64,000 nucleotides of DNA from NCBI GenBank assembly GCA_023441055.1, contig JAEZQY010000031.1, forward strand, positions 186,001 through 250,000. The letters run 5' to 3'. This DNA is from Bacillota bacterium (lineage in GTDB: Bacteria; Bacillota; Bacilli; Paenibacillales; UBA4045). Shown piece by piece: positions 34,202 to 43,415 of this stretch. The notes beneath the pieces are model-generated. The model did no database searches. It was not told the DNA's origin and was given only the letters and a program-made list of their open reading frames with translations. The translations under genes were made by a program, and so were the position numbers. The stretch's first letter is position 1; the number at the start of each line of letters is the position of its first letter.

Positions 34202-34567
34202 TTAGCTGTCCAAAAGCCGATTCATCTTGGCAAGCAGCCGCTCCAGATCCACTGGCTTCGTGTCGAAATCGTCACAGCCGGCCTGATAAGCCTTCTCTGC
34301 ATCGCCAGCCATCGCATGGGCTGTCAACGCGATTACGGGAATCGCAGCAAGCTGCGCGTCGCTCTTCAGCTGACGAGTCGCTTCCCAGCCGTCCATGACA
34401 GGCAGGCTCATATCCATAAGAATTAAATCCGGATATTCACGCCTTGCGCGCTCCACTCCTTGCTGACCATCATTTGCGGTAATGATGTCATATCCCTTGC
34501 GAGATAGTCGCCTGCTAAGCATGTCGCGATTCATCTCATTGTCTTCCACGAGTAGAATCTTAGGCAT
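34202..34567 (-). CDS. Stand-alone receiver (REC) protein
   Basis: A 121-residue single-domain response regulator like CheY/DivK. Acidic pocket residues are in LLVEDNEMNRD, the phospho-Asp in LILMDMSLPVMDGWEATR, and the conserved Lys in FDTKPVD. It has no output domain, so it probably relays phosphate or binds a partner. Its ATG overlaps the end of the kinase gene at 34560 by 8 bases, and GGAGGTG precedes it. This makes it the likely partner of that kinase and a link to the REC-HD-GYP protein 26 bases downstream. Confidence 0.92.
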   Translation of the reverse strand: MPKILLVEDNEMNRDMLSRRLSRKGYDIITANDGQQGVERARREYPDLILMDMSLPVMDGWEATRQLKSDAQLAAIPVIALTAHAMAGDAEKAYQAGCDDFDTKPVDLERLLAKMNRLLDS

Positions 34568-36119
34568 CCCGATTCACCTCCTCCTGACCTTCCAACTGCT
34601 TCGATAAGAGCGGCAGCCAGCAGCAGAAGGTAGAGCCTTGACCGAGCCCGCTCTCTACGGTAATAAGACCGCCCATCGCCTCTGTAAACCGCTTGCTAAT
34701 GGCAAGTCCTAAGCCGGTTCCGCCATACTTCCTAGTAGTGGACGTATCCGCTTGCGTGAAGGGTTGGAACAGCTTGCTGAGCTTGTCCGGACTAATGCCA
34801 ATCCCTGTATCAGCAACCCGGAAGCAATACCCCCCCTGCCCATTCCGTTCCTCCTTGAAGATATCGAATCGAATTGTACCGTCATCTGTAAATTTATTCG
34901 CATTGCTCAGTAGATTGATGAGGATCTGCCGCAACTTGATTACATCCGCGACCAAGGTGACATCCTCCTCCGTCGACGTTACTAACACATTCCCCTTACT
35001 CTCTGCTAATGGAATGATCGTCGAGCATACGTCTGCAATTAGATCACGAAGGATAAATTCTTCCAGATGCATCTCCATCTTACCAGCTTCAATCTTGGAG
35101 ATGTCCAGAATGTCATTAATCAACGACAGCAGATGATTACCGGCCTTACAGATTCGCGCCAGATCCTCCGCGAACATCGGCTCGCCAAGCTCCTCCGCCT
35201 CCTCCTGCAGCATCTCGCTATAACCAATAATGGCATTGAGCGGCGTACGTAGCTCATGACTCATATTGGCTAGGAATTGACTCTTGATCAGGCTGGCTTG
35301 GATCGCTTCGTCATGTGCCTTAGCTAGCTGTTCTGTGCGCTCTGCCAGAGCCGCCTCTGCAATCATCCGATCGGTAATATCCGTCCGAATGGAGATATAC
35401 TGGCGAGGAACGCCTTGTTCATCCAGGAAGGGCACTATGGTTGTATTCATCCAATACTCATAACCGTCCTTGGCCCGGTTCTTCACCTCGCCTTTCCAAA
35501 CTCGGCCCTGACTGATCGTCTCCCACATTGTCTGGAAGAAGCTCTTCGGATGATAGCCCGAATTCACAATGCGGTGCGTCCGTCCCAATAACTCATTATA
35601 GCTGTATTTCGAAATCTCGCAGAACTTATCATTCACATAAGTGATAACGCCCTTGCTGTCTGTTATCGCAACAATAGAGGATTCATCCAGCGCGTTCTCG
35701 ATATCACTTAATTTCTCGACAGTCTTCAACAGCGTATACTCATCATGCTTGCGCTTCGTAATATCTGTCCCTATGGTGATAAATTGACGTATCCCGCCCT
35801 CTTGATTGAGTAACGGTACTATGACGAGACTGATCCAATATTCACTGTTATCCTTCGCACGATTCTTCACTTCGCCATGCCATACTTGTCCCTTGCGAAT
35901 AATGTCACTAATCTCTGCTGCTGCTTCTTCCGTCAGATCAACCGAGTTCATCCATCGATGAGGCTTGCCTATCAATTCGCTTCGGTCATACTTAGAGATC
36001 GCGCAGAATTGGTCATTCACATAGGTCATATTGCCGCTGGCATCCGTAATCGAGATGATTGATGATGCTTCTAATGCAGTTAAAGCATATTGGATGTCTT
36101 CGAGCTGTGCGAACATCAT
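34560..36119 (-). CDS. PAS-PAS sensor histidine kinase
   Basis: A cytosolic kinase of about 519 residues. Two PAS domains with PAC motifs (about 5-125 and 135-255; both contain VWHGEVKNRAKD- or VWKGEVKNRAKD-type wording) precede a coiled linker. The kinase core follows, with the H-box ANMSHELRTPLNAIIGYS, N-box LLSNANKFTDD, and G-boxes ADTGIGISPDKL and KYGGTGLGLAIS. There is no membrane segment, so the signal is internal, possibly redox or a ligand. Several ATG/GTG starts cluster at 36116-36122. Its core is strikingly like that of the adjacent MHYT kinase, suggesting local duplication. Confidence 0.92.
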   Translation of the reverse strand: MMFAQLEDIQYALTALEASSIISITDASGNMTYVNDQFCAISKYDRSELIGKPHRWMNSVDLTEEAAAEISDIIRKGQVWHGEVKNRAKDNSEYWISLVIVPLLNQEGGIRQFITIGTDITKRKHDEYTLLKTVEKLSDIENALDESSIVAITDSKGVITYVNDKFCEISKYSYNELLGRTHRIVNSGYHPKSFFQTMWETISQGRVWKGEVKNRAKDGYEYWMNTTIVPFLDEQGVPRQYISIRTDITDRMIAEAALAERTEQLAKAHDEAIQASLIKSQFLANMSHELRTPLNAIIGYSEMLQEEAEELGEPMFAEDLARICKAGNHLLSLINDILDISKIEAGKMEMHLEEFILRDLIADVCSTIIPLAESKGNVLVTSTEEDVTLVADVIKLRQILINLLSNANKFTDDGTIRFDIFKEERNGQGGYCFRVADTGIGISPDKLSKLFQPFTQADTSTTRKYGGTGLGLAISKRFTEAMGGLITVESGLGQGSTFCCWLPLLSKQLEGQEEVNRDA

Positions 36120-36160
36120 CACTACTCCATTCTGCCTTCAATTCTATGATCATATGTTGC

Positions 36161-38521
36161 CTACTCCAGATAGATTCGAATCTCATCTAATAGGGATTGA
36201 GGATGATAGGCACCCTTCTGAATAATCTTCTTCACCGAGCCGTTCAATTGTTGATGATCCTCAGTCGTTATGGACTTAGCAGTCAGGACAATGATCGGAA
36301 TCCTCGACCAAGCATCATGCTTCTTCAGCTCCACAATAAACTGGAAGCCATCCATCTCTGGCATCATCAGATCCAGCAGGATCACAGCGGGCTGCTCACG
36401 TGTGATACAGGCTAGCGCTTCTATGCCATTGTACGCTTCCATAACCGAGTACCCTTCCTTATGGAGCAGCTTCGTCACCAGCTCACGAGAAGAGCTATCG
36501 TCTTCCACTACTAGAACCGTCTGGGAGTCCTGATTAGCGACATACTTACGCAGTACTGAGACTAACTTATCCCGCTGTACAGGCTTCGTGAGGTACTCTG
36601 CCGCACCGATCGTGTATCCGAGCTGACGGTCGCTCGTCATTGACCAGACCACCACTGGAATATCCGCAAGCTCCGGATCATTCTTCAGCTCTGCGAGCAC
36701 GCTCCAGCCATCCATACTCGGCATCAGAATGTCCAGACAGATGACCTTCGGCCGCAGCTTCTTGGCAAGCACTAATCCGTCACGTCCATTATCAGCGAAG
36801 GCTAATGTCCAGCCTGTCTTAGCCAGATAGCGTTCCATCAAGTCTCGATTGAACGCTTCGTCATCAATTAATAGGATGCTTACTCCTGTATCTGCATAGA
36901 TGGTCTGAGGAGCTGCCGTATGCTCGGACATAGTTGTTATCTCCATCTGAGCCTGTGCGGCTGGAAGCCAGCACGTGAACACCGTGCCGGCACCTGGTTC
37001 ACTCTGCACGTCAATCTCGCCACCCAGGAGTCGTGAGAATCGCTCACTGATCGCCAGTCCCAGGCCGGTTCCTCCATACTTGCGTGTCGTCGAAGCATCC
37101 GCCTGCGTGAACGGCTGGAACAGCTTGCTGAGCTGCTCCTCGGTTATCCCAATCCCCGTATCTCTTACCTGGAAGCGATAACCAGATACACTCTCTCTCA
37201 CCTCAGCATCCACCTCGAAGTCAATCGAGCCTTGATCCGTAAACTTATTCGCATTGCTGAGCAGATTAATTAGAATTTGGCGTAACTTGGTTATATCTGT
37301 CACGATCATGCCATCTTCTTTAATCGTAGTCTGCAATTGATTCCCCTTGCTCTGAACAAGCGGTGTGATGGTCGTCAGCACGTCTTGAACGGCATCCTGG
37401 ATGCTTAAGCGTTCCAAGTGAAGCTCCATCTTACCCGCCTCGATCTTCGAGATGTCCAGAATATCATTGATCAGCATCAATAAATGGTTGCCCGCCTTGC
37501 TGATCTTGGATAAGTCATCCACGAATGAGGCTTGCCCGAGCTCCTCGGCCTCCTCCTGCAGCATCTCGCTGTAGCCAATTATGGCATTAAGCGGCGTGCG
37601 GAGCTCATGACTCATGTTGGCTAGGAACTGACTCTTAATCAGATTCGCTTGAATGGCTTCGTCATGTGCGGTGGCTAGCTCCTCCGTTCGAAGTGCGACC
37701 ATCTCTTCCAGATGTTCATTCAATTGCCGCAGCTCCAGATTCATCTGATAGATTTCATCTGACTTCCGCTTGATCTCTGTATCCTTATAGGCAAATCGTC
37801 TGCCGATATAGATTCCAATAAGCGATAAGGCGAGCGTCAGAATCGAGCCCAGAACAATTACATAAGCAAGCGCGGTTTGATTCCATACCGATCCCAGCGA
37901 AGCAGCGTCCTCTGCCGTCAGGTGGAATACCGCGCCAGCCATTCCTGAGTAATGCATCCCCGCAATCGCCGCCCCCATGACCAGCGCGCTGCCAAGCTTC
38001 ATGACATACGAAATCGACCCACGACCAGATCGGAAGTAGATGGATAGATAGATGGCTGCTATCGATGCTACAATAGCGATCACAATCGACAGCCAGAAGT
38101 AGAAGGGATCATAGGTGATTCCGATCTGCATCGCTTCCATACCAATATAATGCATCGCGATGATTCCGAGCGCGAGCAATAGTCCGCCTGTCAACATGTG
38201 ACGCAGCTTAGGCTCATTCACCCCAATAGTAATGAGCGCAATCAACGAACCTGCTATCGCGGCCACAACCGATACGAGGACTAGAAAGGTATCATAACTG
38301 ACAGGCACAGGCAAGGAGAAGGCGAGCATGCCGATGAAGTGCATCGACCAGATTCCCATTCCCATCAGGAAGCTTCCGAATAGCAGCCAGATCCAGCGCT
38401 GCATGCCAGTAGATGCGCTGATCCGAGCTGCCATTACCAGGACCGTATAGGACGAGATGACCGCAACGATATAAGAAAGAGTAACCAGCATGTTATCATG
38501 AGTGCCGTGTAGGTGCTCCAC
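36161..38521 (-). CDS. MHYT-sensor hybrid histidine kinase with two receiver domains
   Basis: A 786-residue membrane kinase. The first 240 residues form an MHYT sensor: seven hydrophobic segments carrying the three motifs MHFIGM, MHYIGM and MHYSGM, proposed to bind copper and sense O2, CO or NO. A coiled linker follows, then the kinase core (SHELRTPLNAIIG, LLSNANKFTDQG, KYGGTGLGLAIS). Two receivers come next, with LDILMPSMDG and LLDLMMPEMDG as phosphorylation loops. I choose GTG 38521, with AAGGGGG about 6 bases before it. It is the first gene of the signalling cluster. Phosphate could pass through its receivers to the PAS kinase's REC partner or the HD-GYP protein, but that is inferred. Confidence 0.92.
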   Translation of the reverse strand: MEHLHGTHDNMLVTLSYIVAVISSYTVLVMAARISASTGMQRWIWLLFGSFLMGMGIWSMHFIGMLAFSLPVPVSYDTFLVLVSVVAAIAGSLIALITIGVNEPKLRHMLTGGLLLALGIIAMHYIGMEAMQIGITYDPFYFWLSIVIAIVASIAAIYLSIYFRSGRGSISYVMKLGSALVMGAAIAGMHYSGMAGAVFHLTAEDAASLGSVWNQTALAYVIVLGSILTLALSLIGIYIGRRFAYKDTEIKRKSDEIYQMNLELRQLNEHLEEMVALRTEELATAHDEAIQANLIKSQFLANMSHELRTPLNAIIGYSEMLQEEAEELGQASFVDDLSKISKAGNHLLMLINDILDISKIEAGKMELHLERLSIQDAVQDVLTTITPLVQSKGNQLQTTIKEDGMIVTDITKLRQILINLLSNANKFTDQGSIDFEVDAEVRESVSGYRFQVRDTGIGITEEQLSKLFQPFTQADASTTRKYGGTGLGLAISERFSRLLGGEIDVQSEPGAGTVFTCWLPAAQAQMEITTMSEHTAAPQTIYADTGVSILLIDDEAFNRDLMERYLAKTGWTLAFADNGRDGLVLAKKLRPKVICLDILMPSMDGWSVLAELKNDPELADIPVVVWSMTSDRQLGYTIGAAEYLTKPVQRDKLVSVLRKYVANQDSQTVLVVEDDSSSRELVTKLLHKEGYSVMEAYNGIEALACITREQPAVILLDLMMPEMDGFQFIVELKKHDAWSRIPIIVLTAKSITTEDHQQLNGSVKKIIQKGAYHPQSLLDEIRIYLE

Positions 38522-38597
38522 AATGTTCCCCCTTAACAAGCATATATCCTTATTTTAAGAGAGCATATTGGTGATAGATTTGTCAAGTCTCGCGCGA

Positions 38598-39353
38598 CTA
38601 TAAGCGAATAAGAAACACGGAGAGGAATAGAAATTGCAGTGTACAGACAATCTCAATGATGCCGGCATGTGAAGGCCGCAGCGGCTTCCCTGCGAACACG
38701 AAGACGCGAATGATAGAGAGTACATAGGGAATCGTCATCCATGGAAAGCCCATCACTGACGGAAGGATGAGGAGAATACTATGATAGAAGTAGGCGTAAT
38801 TGGTATAGCGCTTATTGGAACGTTCACGGAATACGGTCTTAATGAAGAAGACGGTTCCCATGAAGTGTAGGAAGCTGAAAATGACGATCATCGCCATCAT
38901 CTTGTCCCAGCCCCCGCCTCCGAACAGATAAGCGGCTGCACCGCCAATCGTGAAGACGAGAATCGCGCATCCATCATTGAGCAGCGCCCGCTCTGACTTC
39001 CTCTTGGCGTACCAGATGTTAATGAGGACAAGCACCAGTAGCGGCGCGGCGAAGCAGGCTAACTGCGGGGTGTCAACTAAAGGTATAATGACTAGGAACA
39101 GACCTGCCATTCCGTAACCGATGCCCCATCGGATGTAGCGGTCTCTCTCCAGCTTGCGCTTCCAGGACTGCAGGATCGGGTAAGACGATAGATAGAAGCA
39201 TAACCATGCCAAAAATAAAAGGAGATGCATCCATCTGACGGTTCCTGTGAACATCCCTAACAAGAATGGCGCACTGACCATCGCCCATCCACCATGCTCA
39301 TGTGGCAGGATAAGCTTCTTCCGATTGTTACGCTTCTTATCGTTCATATCCAA
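38598..39353 (-). CDS. YwiC-like membrane protein
   Basis: A 251-residue protein with seven to eight membrane segments and the YwiC-family opening LPHEHGGWAMVSAPFLLG. Function is unknown; in Bacillus ywiC lies near narGHJI and fnr genes, which hints at anaerobic or nitrate metabolism, but no such genes are here. The start is TTG 39353 with GAGGAG 6 bases upstream; an ATG two codons later has poorer spacing. It stands alone between the MHYT kinase gene and a GNAT gene. Confidence 0.85.
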   Translation of the reverse strand: MDMNDKKRNNRKKLILPHEHGGWAMVSAPFLLGMFTGTVRWMHLLLFLAWLCFYLSSYPILQSWKRKLERDRYIRWGIGYGMAGLFLVIIPLVDTPQLACFAAPLLVLVLINIWYAKRKSERALLNDGCAILVFTIGGAAAYLFGGGGWDKMMAMIVIFSFLHFMGTVFFIKTVFRERSNKRYTNYAYFYHSILLILPSVMGFPWMTIPYVLSIIRVFVFAGKPLRPSHAGIIEIVCTLQFLFLSVFLIRL

Positions 39354-39466
39354 CTATCGCTCCTCTATAAGTAATAGGTCATCTCTATGAGATGACCCTA
39401 TCACAGTCGATTAGGAATAGTCGGTGTGCAGATCACACTTGATTGTGAGCATTGTGTGACAGCTTG

Positions 39467-39880
39467 CTAGACCTCATACACGCACATGAAGCGCTCTACG
39501 CCCGGATACTTCTCACCCAGGCTTGTAATCGTAAATCCAATATTCCGATAGAAATCTACTGCTTCATCGTCAGTCTCGGCCACTATTTGCTCTGGCTGCT
39601 TCCGTTCAAGCAGTTCCAATATAAGTCCGCGTCCGTAGCCGAGTCTGCGGCTGACCGGTTCTACCGAAATAAGCTCGATAACCATCGTGCTAAGCTGTAT
39701 TCGAATCCCGATAACTCCTACGACGGCACCCTCTTCTTCCCATGCATAAATCTCCAGATCTTGATTCGTCTTATAGTCTTCCAGCGCGCGTTCCACACGC
39801 TCTGGATCAGGGAATATCGCATATTCAATCAGCTCTCTAATCACGGGGTCGTCCAATTGTTCTCGAATATCCAGTAACAT
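39467..39880 (-). CDS. GNAT-family N-acetyltransferase
   Basis: A 137-residue acetyltransferase fold. The acetyl-CoA-binding stretch RRLGYGRGLILELLE follows the beta-4 strand VIELISVEPVS, and the C-terminal DFYRNIGFTI is typical of GNATs. Substrate cannot be predicted. AAGGAG lies 8 bases before the ATG. It is upstream of maf on the opposite side of a short gap on the same region but not overlapping; maf lies 26 bases upstream of its start and may share the transcript. Confidence 0.85.
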   Translation of the reverse strand: MLLDIREQLDDPVIRELIEYAIFPDPERVERALEDYKTNQDLEIYAWEEEGAVVGVIGIRIQLSTMVIELISVEPVSRRLGYGRGLILELLERKQPEQIVAETDDEAVDFYRNIGFTITSLGEKYPGVERFMCVYEV

Positions 39881-39906
39881 GTCAATCGCTCCTTGCGCAA
39901 GCTAGT

Positions 39907-40500
39907 TTATAACAATTGTACACCAAATTCAGCGAGTAAATCTGCTAGTCGATTCAACGGAAGGCCAACGACCGTGAAGTAATCTCCGTCTATACGCTCA
40001 ATTAACATAGCACCAATCCCTTGTATGGCGTAGCTCCCGGCCTTGTCATTCGGTTCGCCAGTTCGAATATAGCGTTCAATCATCGCGTCTGGCAGCGGCC
40101 TCATATAGACCACTGTACGACTATAAGATGCGCGATGAGCACCGGTTTCCGAATCGACAACCGCAATGCCTGTATAAACCTCATGACTTCTGCCCTGCAA
40201 CAGGGAGAGCATCCGCCATGCATCCTGTTCATCCACCGGCTTGCCTAGTATTTCTCCGTCGCATACGACAATGGTATCTGATCCGATCACAAGTCCAGAA
40301 TCATAATGCTCTGCTACAGCTCTCGCTTTGAGCAGGGCTAATGCTTCTACCGCTTCATGCGGCATAGCGCCATTAGGGATCGTCTCATCGCAGGAGCTGG
40401 GATGGATGTGGAATGGCACGCACAGGCCCTGCAGCAATTCTCTCCTCCGCGGTGATGCCGATGCGAGTATCAACGGCCGATCAACGGCTAATTGTCTCAA
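39907..40500 (-). CDS. maf: Maf-family nucleoside triphosphate pyrophosphatase
   Basis: Maf proteins hydrolyse dTTP/UTP and modified nucleotides to monophosphates and are linked to septum inhibition. The 197-residue protein shows LASASPRRRELLQ at the start, SDTIVVCDGEILGKP in the centre and the KAGSYAIQGIGA motif, all hallmarks. The start is TTG 40500 with GGAG 7 bases upstream, overlapping the DUF4180 gene end by 20 bases, so it is translated in an operon with the two upstream genes. In Bacillus maf is near radC and mreB; that context is absent here. Confidence 0.92.
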   Translation of the reverse strand: MRQLAVDRPLILASASPRRRELLQGLCVPFHIHPSSCDETIPNGAMPHEAVEALALLKARAVAEHYDSGLVIGSDTIVVCDGEILGKPVDEQDAWRMLSLLQGRSHEVYTGIAVVDSETGAHRASYSRTVVYMRPLPDAMIERYIRTGEPNDKAGSYAIQGIGAMLIERIDGDYFTVVGLPLNRLADLLAEFGVQLL

Positions 40501-40843
40501 TCGCCTGCTCCTCGCTAGCTAGGAAGAAGAAATCCTTGCCATGGTTGCTTTCATAGATGAAATCCTTCAGACTGTTGCTCGTATAGCTCGAATAATCACC
40601 GACAATGGCAAGCTTCATCTGATAGTTGATAAACTTCTGTAGGATATCGCCAGCCAGCCTGGTCTTCAGATCGAAGAAATCCTCGATAATCGCTGATTTC
40701 GGGATGATCATGCGACTGGTCCCCGTCTGGTAGCTGACCGTCGCGAGCAGATCCAATGCGGATTGGACGTCGGTGATCAATACCTCGTCTGACCTAATGA
40801 TGGCGATGTCCGTGCCATTATGAGATTGTGTGATAATATCCAT
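40481..40843 (-). CDS. DUF4180 family protein
   Basis: A 120-residue alpha/beta protein fitting DUF4180 from ALDLLATVSYQTGTSRMII and FFDLKTRLAGDILQKFINYQ, which are typical for this small family. Its role is unknown. The ATG overlaps the stop of the upstream GMC gene by one base (TAATG) and its own end overlaps maf by 20 bases. It is the middle gene of a GMC-DUF4180-maf operon. Confidence 0.85.
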   Translation of the reverse strand: MDIITQSHNGTDIAIIRSDEVLITDVQSALDLLATVSYQTGTSRMIIPKSAIIEDFFDLKTRLAGDILQKFINYQMKLAIVGDYSSYTSNSLKDFIYESNHGKDFFFLASEEQAIETISR

Positions 40844-42960
40844 TACGTCTGTCTTCCCTTCCTGATATGATCTGCTACTCGCATAGCCATTGCGAATATC
40901 GTTAATACCGGGTTTACACCGCCATTGGTCACATGCACAGAACCGTCACTCACCCAGAGATTGTCGTACCCATGTATGCGGCCTAGCGGATCGGAGACCG
41001 ATGTCTCAGGGTCATCCCCCATGCGCAGCGTTCCCGCCTGATGCTGGCCGCCGCTTAGGCCGCTGCCCGGCTGGGTTCTCCACACCTGCTTAGCGCCGGC
41101 GGCCCATAACCAAGTTTCGGCTTGCTCCGCCAGCATCAGCGAGGCGCGAATCGATTCAGGATGTACACTGCCGGATAGCTGAGCTACCGGGATGCCGAAG
41201 CGATCCTTAAGGGTGGGAGAGAGTCGAACCCTGGCCTCGGGGTTGGGGATCTCCTGAATCGGTCCCTGTACATGGCTGGTGCGCAGATAGGATTCGCGCA
41301 TGTTCTGCTTGCCCGCAGCCCCCCATCGCGCGGCATCAGGTGCGAGCGCTCTAGACCAGTGCACAATCGGCAGCCGTGTGAATTCATTAGCTAGCAATCC
41401 GCCCCCGATAATGCCGGCATTGCCATGAGCGAACCGGATTGTGGCAATGCTGACGCCAGGCCCTTGCCCATCCTGTACAAGCTCGTCGAATGTGGCATAT
41501 GCCCCAGCGTACACATGGCCCTGTAGATGTCTGCCAACCTGGTCATGCCGATTGCCGATTCCATCGGGCTCAGTCTGTGTTGCCGAATGCAGGAGCAGCC
41601 GCGCACTCTCTATAGCGCCAGCGGCAACAATCACATGCCCTGCTCGAATGTGTCTGCGCGTGATCGTACCATCCACTTCCATCACTAAGCGGACACCCGT
41701 GGCATGCCGGCTATTCTCCGTATCGATACGCTCTGCCATCGTATCGCAGATCAAGTCACAGTTACCGGTTGCCAGCGCTCGAACCAGCATCGTATTATGC
41801 CCGCCGTTCTTGCTATTCGTCGGACAGGCGAACCCGACGCATTGTCCGCAGCGCACACATGCCGGTCTGCCGTCGTACTCGATAGAGTTGATGAGCAGCG
41901 GGACAGGCCCCGCATGCCAGCCCAGCTTAGCAGCAGCTTGCGCTAGACGCTGCGCCTCCAGCGTCATGGGGAGCGGAGGCATCGGATAACCGCTGCGTCT
42001 CCAGCCTAAGTCGGGATGTGCGTGGCAATCCCCGCACACCCCGATCTCCCACTCTGCTCGCTCATAGTACGGCTCCAGCTCCTCGTAGGTGATCGGCCAA
42101 TCCTGGAGCGAGCTTCCGTCCGGAATGCCGTAGCGCGACGCCATACGGAAATCATCGGGATGGAAGCGCCATGCTTGGGCGCCATACACTCTGGTACCGC
42201 CGCCCACCGTCATGGCATTATTATGATAATCACCTTCATGTGACCATGTTATACGCTCACTGCCGTCAGCGCTTAGAATGGTGCGCGGATAACCTTCGCC
42301 TATCGGTCCAGTATTGTGTCCATACTTGCTGAACCGGTGATTCGCCATATGATCCTGACTGATTTGACTGTATCGTAGCCAGCTCCCTCGTTCAACGATG
42401 AGCACCTGCATACCTGACTCGGCCAATCCTGCAGCAACGGTCGATCCTCCAGCGCCAGCGCCGATCACGATGGCATCATAATGATCGCGAAGCTGATCGA
42501 ATCGCTTGGTTGCCAGCTGCGGATCGGATGTATCGCTGCCAGCGACATTACCGGGGTGATACCCGATCATCGTCCAGGCTATATTTTGCCGCGGCTCATC
42601 TGAACTTGAATTCCCGTAATAGCCTTCCATGACTAGGCCCAATAAGGTCTCAAAGCATAAGCGCGGAGAGATCGGCCAGCCCTCCAAGTTGCCCAGTTCC
42701 ATGTCCTGTAATAGTTGATCTTGTTCATTCGGCTTGATAGACGTATAGGAGTGATTATATCGAGATTGAGATTCGGCATCCAGCGCCTGCAGCCCTGGTA
42801 CAATTAACGTTGTCCAGCTTACCGGGTCTTCACCTGCGCGGAGTTCCAGGTAATCGATGACCCGTTCCTCCGTTGCAGATGGCCATTCATCTCTTGGAAT
42901 GAATCGATCAGCAATCGCTTGCAATAGCAGTCTTAACTCGCTTGTAACCTGACTCTTCAT
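40843..42960 (-). CDS. GMC-family FAD oxidoreductase fused to a gluconate-dehydrogenase-subunit-3-like domain
   Basis: A 705-residue flavoprotein. Residues 1-130 are helical (LLLQAIADRFIPRDEWPSAT) and resemble the gluconate 2-dehydrogenase subunit 3 family, normally a separate small chaperone-like subunit. From residue 160 a GMC oxidoreductase follows: FAD motif VIGAGAGGSTVAAGL (167-172), VGGGTRVYG, and the terminal HQAGTLRMG and NGGVNPVLT blocks with the catalytic His and Asn. A Cys cluster at 368, 371, 374 and 379 (CVRCGQCVGFAC) occurs in related dehydrogenases. There is no signal peptide or Tat motif, so it is probably cytoplasmic. Substrate is likely an alcohol, sugar or sterol; it cannot be specified. 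Confidence 0.9.
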   Translation of the reverse strand: MKSQVTSELRLLLQAIADRFIPRDEWPSATEERVIDYLELRAGEDPVSWTTLIVPGLQALDAESQSRYNHSYTSIKPNEQDQLLQDMELGNLEGWPISPRLCFETLLGLVMEGYYGNSSSDEPRQNIAWTMIGYHPGNVAGSDTSDPQLATKRFDQLRDHYDAIVIGAGAGGSTVAAGLAESGMQVLIVERGSWLRYSQISQDHMANHRFSKYGHNTGPIGEGYPRTILSADGSERITWSHEGDYHNNAMTVGGGTRVYGAQAWRFHPDDFRMASRYGIPDGSSLQDWPITYEELEPYYERAEWEIGVCGDCHAHPDLGWRRSGYPMPPLPMTLEAQRLAQAAAKLGWHAGPVPLLINSIEYDGRPACVRCGQCVGFACPTNSKNGGHNTMLVRALATGNCDLICDTMAERIDTENSRHATGVRLVMEVDGTITRRHIRAGHVIVAAGAIESARLLLHSATQTEPDGIGNRHDQVGRHLQGHVYAGAYATFDELVQDGQGPGVSIATIRFAHGNAGIIGGGLLANEFTRLPIVHWSRALAPDAARWGAAGKQNMRESYLRTSHVQGPIQEIPNPEARVRLSPTLKDRFGIPVAQLSGSVHPESIRASLMLAEQAETWLWAAGAKQVWRTQPGSGLSGGQHQAGTLRMGDDPETSVSDPLGRIHGYDNLWVSDGSVHVTNGGVNPVLTIFAMAMRVADHIRKGRQT

Positions 42961-42993
42961 CTCGACCCTCTCCCCTAGTCTCTAGATTCGCAG

Positions 42994-43404
42994 CTACTTA
43001 CTGTTCGTTATCTCGTAGAATGTAATCACATTATTGTCAGGGTCTACAACCCCGAAGTCACGCTCCCCCCACCACTGGTCACGCAGCGGCGCGTTCGGAT
43101 GAACGATCCCTAATGGCTCCATACGCTGATAAGCGTCATCAATGCCTGCTACTTCTATCCTGCAACTTGCGGTACCCGCTAAGAATGATTCAGCTCCCGA
43201 GACAATTGGCTCCAAGCTGTTACGTGTCTGCCACGTCTCATCACTCGCTTCCCACAGATGAAGGAATCGAACTTGATTGATGTAGAGTGCTGCAAATCCC
43301 TTCTCGTGATGGCCCAGACTAAACCCTAGTATATCGCAATAGAAAATAAGACTTCGCTTCATGTCCTTCACCGGCAGAACGGGAATAGCTCGCAGCATCT
43401 TCAT
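42994..43404 (-). CDS. VOC-superfamily protein (bleomycin-resistance-like)
   Basis: A 136-residue protein with two beta-alpha-beta-beta-beta halves. It starts AIPVLPVKDMKRSLIFYCDI and ends with WGERDFGVVDPDNNVITFYE, which is characteristic of Ble/glyoxalase-like VOC proteins that bind drugs or act as metalloenzymes. GGAGG is 7 bases before the ATG. It is the first of four VOC genes in the right-hand AT-richer tract. Actual bleomycin resistance is not implied by sequence alone. Confidence 0.85.
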   Translation of the reverse strand: MKMLRAIPVLPVKDMKRSLIFYCDILGFSLGHHEKGFAALYINQVRFLHLWEASDETWQTRNSLEPIVSGAESFLAGTASCRIEVAGIDDAYQRMEPLGIVHPNAPLRDQWWGERDFGVVDPDNNVITFYEITNSK

Positions 43405-43415
43405 TCTGATTCCTC

